From positions 1-48,678 of the forward strand of contig JADGDF010000010.1 of the NCBI GenBank assembly GCA_016745055.1: DNA of 48,678 bases. Reading direction: 5' to 3'. The notes under the pieces are model-generated. The model was not told the origin of the DNA, did no database searches, and saw only the letters and a list, made by a program, of their open reading frames with translations. Positions 43,993 to 48,678 of this stretch are shown one piece after another. Position numbers and translations under genes: made by a program. Numbering within the stretch: the first letter of the stretch is position 1; each line of letters begins with the position of its first letter. The stretch comes from Thiotrichaceae bacterium (lineage in GTDB: Bacteria; Pseudomonadota; Gammaproteobacteria; Beggiatoales; Beggiatoaceae).

Positions 43993-45192
43993 ATGTTTGA
44001 AAAAATCCACATTCAAAGTTACCGTTCTTGCAAAGATGTTTTTTTGGACAATTTACGTGGCACAACAGCACTAATTGGTCGAAATGGTGTTGGAAAAACA
44101 AATATTTTGCGGGCGATACAATGGGCTATGGAAATAATTACAACATTTTATGAAATAGACTCTCCTCGTGTAAGGGTAAATGAAGCAATCATTTTTACTT
44201 TTATCTTTACTTCAAATGGTACTAAGTATCATTATATTTTCAAATTTAATACTGAAAAAGGAATTTTTACAGAAAATTTACAGATACAATTTTCTAATAA
44301 AAATGAGTGGAAAGATATATTTATTCGTAATCACAGCAATATTTCTATTCCTAAGCATAGTTCACAAGACGATTTGCGGCTAACCCTTTCTAGTGAAATG
44401 CGTGGGGTTTCTTGTCTATATTTCCTTCAAACCTTTCTACCCGAAGAGTATAGTACTCAGCAAAAACACATAATCAATACTTTATCTTTCTTTACCTCAG
44501 TACGTTATTATTCTCTTGATGAAGAAAATATACCCAAATCAAGTCAAGGATTTATGGATGAAATACTTGATTATGAGGAGGCTTTGCGCAAAAAAAACTT
44601 TTTTGAATCCAAAGAAGCCGTCACAATAAAAATATTCAATTTATGGAAAAATGATAAAGATAAATTTAACTTATTGAAGCTACTTTTGGGAGAAAAGAGT
44701 TTAAATCTTATTAAAAATATTCATGTTGAAAAAATTACCAACATTGCAGCAAATAGATCAAACCAATGTAGCATTAGGTATACTTTATCTTTAAATCATA
44801 CAAATCCTAAAAAAACTGGCCATTATTCTTGCTTTTATACCCATCTTTCCTACGGCACACGTCGAATTTTACGCATTTTAACAGCTATGTTACATGATAA
44901 TTGTAGTTTGTTAATGTTTGAACAACCAGAAGATGGCATTCATATCGCCTTGCTGGAAAAACTGATTGCGACTTTAAAAAGCTATGATGATACCTATCAA
45001 TTTATGTTTGCAACCCATTCTCCTACCGTATTAAATTGTTTGGCACCTCAAGATATTCGCTTGGTGACAATGGAAGATGGTCAAACACATGTGAGAACCT
45101 TAAACGACAATGAAATTCAAGCGGCGCAACACTACTTAAAAGAAGAAGGAACATTGGCAGACTTTTTAGAAATTGTGCAGGAGGAAGATTAA
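43993..45192 (+). CDS. AAA_21/OLD-like ATPase of a two-gene defence-type module
   Basis: 399 residues. ABC/SMC-like ATPase with Walker A GRNGVGKT (29-36), a signature-like SYGTRRILRIL (286-296), Walker B region LLMFEQPEDGIHI (~306-318) and switch His342 (FATHSPTVLN). At the position of the usual Asp-Glu of Walker B stand Glu310-Gln311; the following PE (312-313) is present. The large middle insert (~60-270) is unassigned. It precedes a TOPRIM-like DUF4276 gene by 5 nt. The pair matches the layout of AbiL, PARIS and split OLD systems, in which the ATPase senses phage and controls a nuclease. The GC content is lower than that of neighbouring ppa. Confidence 0.82.
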   Translation: MFEKIHIQSYRSCKDVFLDNLRGTTALIGRNGVGKTNILRAIQWAMEIITTFYEIDSPRVRVNEAIIFTFIFTSNGTKYHYIFKFNTEKGIFTENLQIQFSNKNEWKDIFIRNHSNISIPKHSSQDDLRLTLSSEMRGVSCLYFLQTFLPEEYSTQQKHIINTLSFFTSVRYYSLDEENIPKSSQGFMDEILDYEEALRKKNFFESKEAVTIKIFNLWKNDKDKFNLLKLLLGEKSLNLIKNIHVEKITNIAANRSNQCSIRYTLSLNHTNPKKTGHYSCFYTHLSYGTRRILRILTAMLHDNCSLLMFEQPEDGIHIALLEKLIATLKSYDDTYQFMFATHSPTVLNCLAPQDIRLVTMEDGQTHVRTLNDNEIQAAQHYLKEEGTLADFLEIVQEED

Positions 45193-45197
45193 ACTTT

Positions 45198-45785
45198 ATG
45201 TATGGCATTTTGGGTGAAGATCGTTCCGATGTTGAAACATTGAAAGTTTTCATCAAACGTCTTGCGAATAAACAAAATTTGCCTGTAAAAATGAAAGGGT
45301 TTGGTAGCTGTGGCAATATGCTAAAAGAAGGCAGTAAAGTATTGAAAACCTTTTCACAATTAGGTTGCCAGTTTTTTATTATTTGCTACGATGCAGATAA
45401 TGACAGACCAGATTTGAGAAAAAAAGAAGTTATCCAAAAAATTATTGAGCCATCAAAATTACCTGAATCTATCACTAAAAATATTTGTATAGTCATCCCA
45501 ATACAAGAATTGGAAGCCTGGATACTAGCAGATATTGAAGCGGTTACTCACCTATTTTCCAGTTGGAAACCAAAACCACTTACACAAAATATTGAAGAAA
45601 TTGAAAATCCTAAAGAATATCTAGAAAAGTTAAGTCGTAACGCTAAAAAACAACTTCGTTACAATCATACAACACATAATGAAAATGTTGCCCAATACTT
45701 GAATCTGAAAAAACTTGAACAACGTTGTCCATCCTTTCAAGTTTTAGCTAATTTTATTAAAAATCAACAAGCCAAAAGAATATAA
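45198..45785 (+). CDS. DUF4276/TOPRIM-like effector of a two-gene defence-type module
   Basis: 195 residues; GGAGGAAG precedes the ATG, 5 nt after the ATPase stop. The TOPRIM-like features are Glu7 in GILGEDRSDVETL, Asp65-x-Asp67 in IICYDADND, and the conserved PIQELEAWILADIEAV (Glu104/Glu106). The C-terminal helices (NPKEYLEKLSR... NENVAQYLNLKKLEQRCPSF) match DUF4276. In related modules the TOPRIM protein is a nuclease held inactive by the ATPase until infection. Whether this pair cuts tRNA, DNA or other targets cannot be told. RloB/AbiLii naming would also fit. Confidence 0.8.
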   Translation: MYGILGEDRSDVETLKVFIKRLANKQNLPVKMKGFGSCGNMLKEGSKVLKTFSQLGCQFFIICYDADNDRPDLRKKEVIQKIIEPSKLPESITKNICIVIPIQELEAWILADIEAVTHLFSSWKPKPLTQNIEEIENPKEYLEKLSRNAKKQLRYNHTTHNENVAQYLNLKKLEQRCPSFQVLANFIKNQQAKRI

Positions 45786-45841
45786 TTCACCTTAACGCAG
45801 ACAAAATATTGCAGAACAAAAAATCAATGAACGTTTGCCCC

Positions 45842-46335
45842 CTACCTGGCTTCCAATGGAGCTAAAATCTGCCAATAATTATTTGAAATAGGAAGCCATC
45901 GGTAGTTGACCAGTTTAAAAATAAAGGTGATGAGCCATTCAAGCGGTTTGAGTAAAAGATAAATTAAATCCGCTTGCCACGTGTAGCGAATTCGTTTAGC
46001 GATAAATGGGCCGACACGGTTGTACATATAACGCGAGACATAGTGGGCTTTTGGAAAGTAAACGCTTATTAAGGTTTCAAAATGTTTGAAGGTATACGGT
46101 TGACGGGCTTACCAATGTTTGGATGAATCCAACTTTTAACCAGTTTTGGATGGCCTTTAGCGGCTGCAGAGACAACAAAACAATCATTACATCCATCTGA
46201 TATTTCATCGGGAAGCCTTTCGTAAGTTTTTTTGGCTAAAGGATATTTAGCAACTAAAAAAATAATAAATGCAGAAAATCATACAAATATGAATAATAAG
46301 TTAATTGGCTGAAATTGTTTTCTTTTTGAAATCAT
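45842..46335 (-). pseudogene. Small membrane-anchored protein gene split by one TGA and one frameshift
   Basis: Reading from ATG 46335: MISKRKQFQPINLLFIFV, TGA (46279-46281), then FSAFIIFLVAKYPLAKK, DEISDGCNDCFVVSAAAKGH and SWIHPNIGKPVNR. A one-base frame change near 46090 restores QPYTFKHFETLISVYFPKAHYV..., YMYNRVGPFIAKRI and LIYLLLKPLEWLITF to TAG at 45842. Joined, the pieces make one protein of about 165 residues with an N-terminal helix. The CxxCF-VSAAAKGH box and the late KPLEW resemble DUF6688-type proteins, a low-confidence assignment. A Trp codon at the TGA would complete the hydrophobic helix. Confidence 0.6.
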
Positions 46336-46396
46336 AGAAAGAAAAAAAGATAGTTTAAACAAGTGATGGCTGGGACGATGGTTAATATTGGAATTA

Positions 46397-46672
46397 CTAG
46401 ATATGCAATAAATTCAGATTCAGGTAAATTAAGGACCAAAGTTGCAAAAAGATTCTGGTTTCAGCCATTTTACCTAAAACACCGCCTTTTAAATCAGTAC
46501 CATAACAAGCTTTACAACCTGCTGGGTCTTTTTCATATTCGCGTTCATGTTGATAATTCAATCCATCTTGAATTATTAACGTTGTGCATACCATGAGGCC
46601 CCTTTGTGGTTTTTGCAATTGGGTTTGCTCAAATCGCATGTTTGATTGGATAAGCCATCATTACTCAACAGA
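46397..46672 (-). pseudogene. Multiheme c-type cytochrome remnant
   Basis: Two overlapping frames on the minus strand hold pieces of one protein: CDLSKPNCKNHKGASWYAQR (~46640-46580), then after a frame change NYQHEREYEKDPAGCKACYGTDLKGGVLGKMAETR. In periplasmic multiheme cytochromes this reads ...CxxCHGTDLKGT.L...A. Here the heme motif has become CKACY (His to Tyr, a single base). No start, no signal sequence, and stops around the joint. It is a dead C-terminal fragment directly downstream of the beta-helix gene. Confidence 0.55.
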
Positions 46673-46678
46673 TAACAA

Positions 46679-48370
46679 CTACTGCAATACGCCTGTAAAA
46701 TCAGTCACTGGAGATAATTCTGAACTACCCGCGCCTCTAGCAGGACTACCCGCTTGTAAACGAAAATCACCAGATTCAGCATCTACAAATAAGGGATCAC
46801 CTGTGACAAAATTATCACCATTGATCTCACCATTCCATTTACTCTGCTCTTTGATAAACAGGTTATTACTGATTTTTAAATTTTTGGCGTTTGCCAGTTT
46901 GGAAATTTGAGCAACACGACTGGCACATAAGTTATTAAACACACTGATATTTTTTGCTTTACTACTTTTCAAAACAATGGATGCGCCAAACTCACCGTTT
47001 GTACCGTTATCATAAAAACTATTATTGTAAATATACACGCCATCCATATTGGGTTGATAACCTGCGCCAATATGAATCCCAATCATGCCATTTTTATAGA
47101 TTAAATTATTGTAAATACGGATATTTTTGAGACTCCCCCCTCGTTCAGCTGTGACTGCTAAACCGTGTGGTTCACAATTGTGCAGACGATTATGATGAAT
47201 ATCTAATTCTTGGATTAAAGTATCCCAAGCGTCGACATACAAGCATAGTTTACTAGGAATATCATGGATATGATTGTGATGAATACTTCCAAAACTACTT
47301 CCATCTTTAATATCTAAGCCTTCCCCACCATTGTTTGTTTTAGTGCCATGATGAATGTGATTGTAACGAATTTCAAACTGGGTGACGTCTTCACCAATGG
47401 ACATATTTTCTTGCGGCAAACTAACATTGGCTTTTTCAACTTCATTACCATCAACAATGATGTTTTGGCTTTTCCACACCGCAATGCCGGAGCTTGCCGT
47501 GCTGTAAGTATAGTTGTCCTGAATGACAATGTTATTGCTGTCATACACCATGATACCCATTTCTGCAGACTTTTCGATCTTAAAACCAACAATCCAAACA
47601 TGTTTGACCGCATTTAAGTGAATTAAACCATCAAATGGTGTAACTTGAGCAACGTTTTTTTCTAAGTCTACGCCTTTGCCATTGAGTAAAACCGTTTCGC
47701 CTGGATAGGCAGCAAAAATAATTGGGCTATTCGGGCTACCACTGTTCAGTGGCGCTAACTGTTGTTTATAAGTGCCTTCTCGTACCCAGATGATATCTCC
47801 AGGCTGGTTTTGACTGACTGCTTTACTCAATGTTTTCCAAGGCTGTTGCAATGTACCTGAGTTATTATCGTCTCCTTGATTGGAGACAGACAAAATCCGC
47901 TGTCCTGCGTTGACAATTTGCATTTGCACATGGGTATAACGCACAGAATCACTGAGTTGATTGTCTGCTTGGGTATCCACACCGAAATACACATCATAAA
48001 TGCCAGGTGACAAAGTACCAGTCATCACTGATGTTTTGCTGAAATTGGACAATGGTGCTTGTTTTGCAATGTGCAATCCTTGTTGCCAGTTCTGTGTGGC
48101 TAAATCATAAGAAAAAAATGTATTGTCAATTACAGCAACCAACCACCAATCAGCCATTTGGTTTTGTACTTCACCAGCATCTATCTCAATTTCGGCTGTG
48201 AATAATTGGCCAGGATAAAGCAAAATCTCATCTTGACGCCCGTTAATAGTTAATGTTGGCACAGCAGTTGTTGCATATTGATAAGCACCAATGTCAGGGG
48301 CTGCTGTCGCAGGAAGAGTCCAACAAATAAGCGATAAGTAACAGAAAAAATTTAAGGCTGAAAAACGCAT
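46679..48370 (-). CDS. Secreted right-handed beta-helix protein, apparently permuted
   Basis: 563 residues from ATG 48370 (AGGA upstream; the longer frame uses TTG). The signal peptide ends ...WTLPATAA. Mature protein: a PDIGAYQYA motif at once, then a beta-sandwich domain (~40-170: PTLTINGRQDEILLYPG, ADWWLVAVIDN, GIYDVYFGVDTQADN), then a parallel beta-helix (~185-530) of NosD/polysaccharide-lyase type beginning VSNQGDDNNSGTLQQPW and WVREGTYKQ, with many NN-x-(I/F) rungs. It ends SPARGAGSS...DFTGVLQ, where relatives continue to a DIGAYE motif. Probably a surface carbohydrate-active or adhesive protein. Confidence 0.82.
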   Translation of the reverse strand: MRFSALNFFCYLSLICWTLPATAAPDIGAYQYATTAVPTLTINGRQDEILLYPGQLFTAEIEIDAGEVQNQMADWWLVAVIDNTFFSYDLATQNWQQGLHIAKQAPLSNFSKTSVMTGTLSPGIYDVYFGVDTQADNQLSDSVRYTHVQMQIVNAGQRILSVSNQGDDNNSGTLQQPWKTLSKAVSQNQPGDIIWVREGTYKQQLAPLNSGSPNSPIIFAAYPGETVLLNGKGVDLEKNVAQVTPFDGLIHLNAVKHVWIVGFKIEKSAEMGIMVYDSNNIVIQDNYTYSTASSGIAVWKSQNIIVDGNEVEKANVSLPQENMSIGEDVTQFEIRYNHIHHGTKTNNGGEGLDIKDGSSFGSIHHNHIHDIPSKLCLYVDAWDTLIQELDIHHNRLHNCEPHGLAVTAERGGSLKNIRIYNNLIYKNGMIGIHIGAGYQPNMDGVYIYNNSFYDNGTNGEFGASIVLKSSKAKNISVFNNLCASRVAQISKLANAKNLKISNNLFIKEQSKWNGEINGDNFVTGDPLFVDAESGDFRLQAGSPARGAGSSELSPVTDFTGVLQ

Positions 48371-48582
48371 AAGTATGATTCCTGTGGGCAAAGTCTCTTG
48401 AAAGTAAGGTCAAAAGCTACTGAAATAAAAAAATTATCATAATTATACGATAAAATTAGTCAACAACCTTTCCTGTAATATATTGGAATTTTAAAAAAAC
48501 AACCCCCACCCATTGTTAGTAATGGAGGATAAATTTCTTGAATGAGAGGAAAATTCTACAGAAGTTATGCACGAAAGCCTAA

Positions 48583-48677
48583 AATAGAGTTGTATCCCGT
48601 TAAAAATCAATCAATTAGCTAGATAAAAGTTCCATAGTCCGGCACATACTCCAATTATTTCATCATATAAATCAATA
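48583..48677 (-). repeat. Terminal inverted repeat, right copy (putative IS 3' end)
   Basis: Exact reverse complement of bases 1-95. The transposase-like tail is at 48611-48676 on the minus strand, so the IS-like element ends at 48583 and points into the window, mirroring the left end. Bases 48371-48582, between it and the beta-helix gene, are AT-rich without a recognisable gene. Confidence 0.8.
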
Positions 48678-48678
48678 A

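Noticed and set aside
46397-46639. An intact 80-residue minus-strand gene.
   Set aside because: Its N-terminal part is out of frame with the cytochrome-like region, the heme His is lost and homologous pieces continue in another frame, so it is a pseudogene.
1-48678. A linear replicon or phage with terminal inverted repeats.
   Set aside because: The repeats contain a transposase-like tail, the content is housekeeping and metabolic genes, and there are no phage or replication genes. An IS at contig edges is simpler.

Overview
The window looks like a chromosomal contig of a low-GC, sulfur-oxidising gammaproteobacterium. The best guess is the Beggiatoa/Thiotrichales group. This rests on gene content and was not tested by any search: a flavocytochrome c sulfide dehydrogenase (fccAB), a Hyd-2-type periplasmic [NiFe] hydrogenase (hybOABC), standard gammaproteobacterial genes (znuA, amiC, zwf, ratA-rnfH, ppa, yhhQ), and accessory genes common in large sulfur bacteria and cyanobacteria (Uma2 nuclease, SH3-tailed Ser/Thr kinase, TonB receptor plus YfiR). 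No rRNA, tRNA or CRISPR array was seen. TGA serves as a normal stop in conserved genes.

Layout. Both ends carry the same 95-bp sequence in inverted orientation. It looks like the 3' end of an insertion sequence, because it contains the tail of a transposase-like reading frame. Bases 94-2100 are a decay zone: a truncated exported-protein tail, a truncated XRE regulator, an IS1 remnant and a GC-rich string of four hairpins. Bases 2287-21224 are mostly intact housekeeping and envelope genes: zinc-binding protein, YhaN-like giant ATPase, amidase, MoxR-like ATPase, a large unknown secreted protein, YfiR/TonB receptor pair, DAHP synthase, SH3 protein, BCCT transporter, G6PD and aminotransferase. 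A palindromic repeat cluster and an internally deleted IS5-like element follow (21275-21948). Bases 22026-29418 hold a radical SAM enzyme, Uma2 nuclease, membrane Ser/Thr kinase, M23 peptidase, sodium symporter and ratA-rnfH.

The lithotrophy block is at 29746-37060. hybOABC would oxidise H2 in the periplasm and pass electrons through HybA/HybB to quinone. fccAB would oxidise sulfide and pass electrons to cytochrome c. A nested palindromic repeat separates the two operons. The hydrogenase small subunit lacks one expected proximal-cluster cysteine (Pro66).

Bases 37224-43852 hold a DUF4288 protein, a GT9 glycosyltransferase, a VOC gene broken by one TGA, the queuosine-precursor transporter, an acidic unknown exported protein, a MoxR ATPase with a small secreted protein, and pyrophosphatase. 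At 43993-45785 an AAA ATPase is followed 5 nt later by a TOPRIM-like DUF4276 protein, the arrangement of AbiL/PARIS/OLD-type anti-phage modules. It is the best candidate for an accessory defence system here, and its ATPase has an unusual Walker B (Glu-Gln in place of Asp-Glu). Two pseudogenes and a beta-helix protein with an apparently permuted domain order close the window.

Several computed reading frames were re-started on the basis of Shine-Dalgarno spacing. Family assignments come from recognised motifs; no database search was run.
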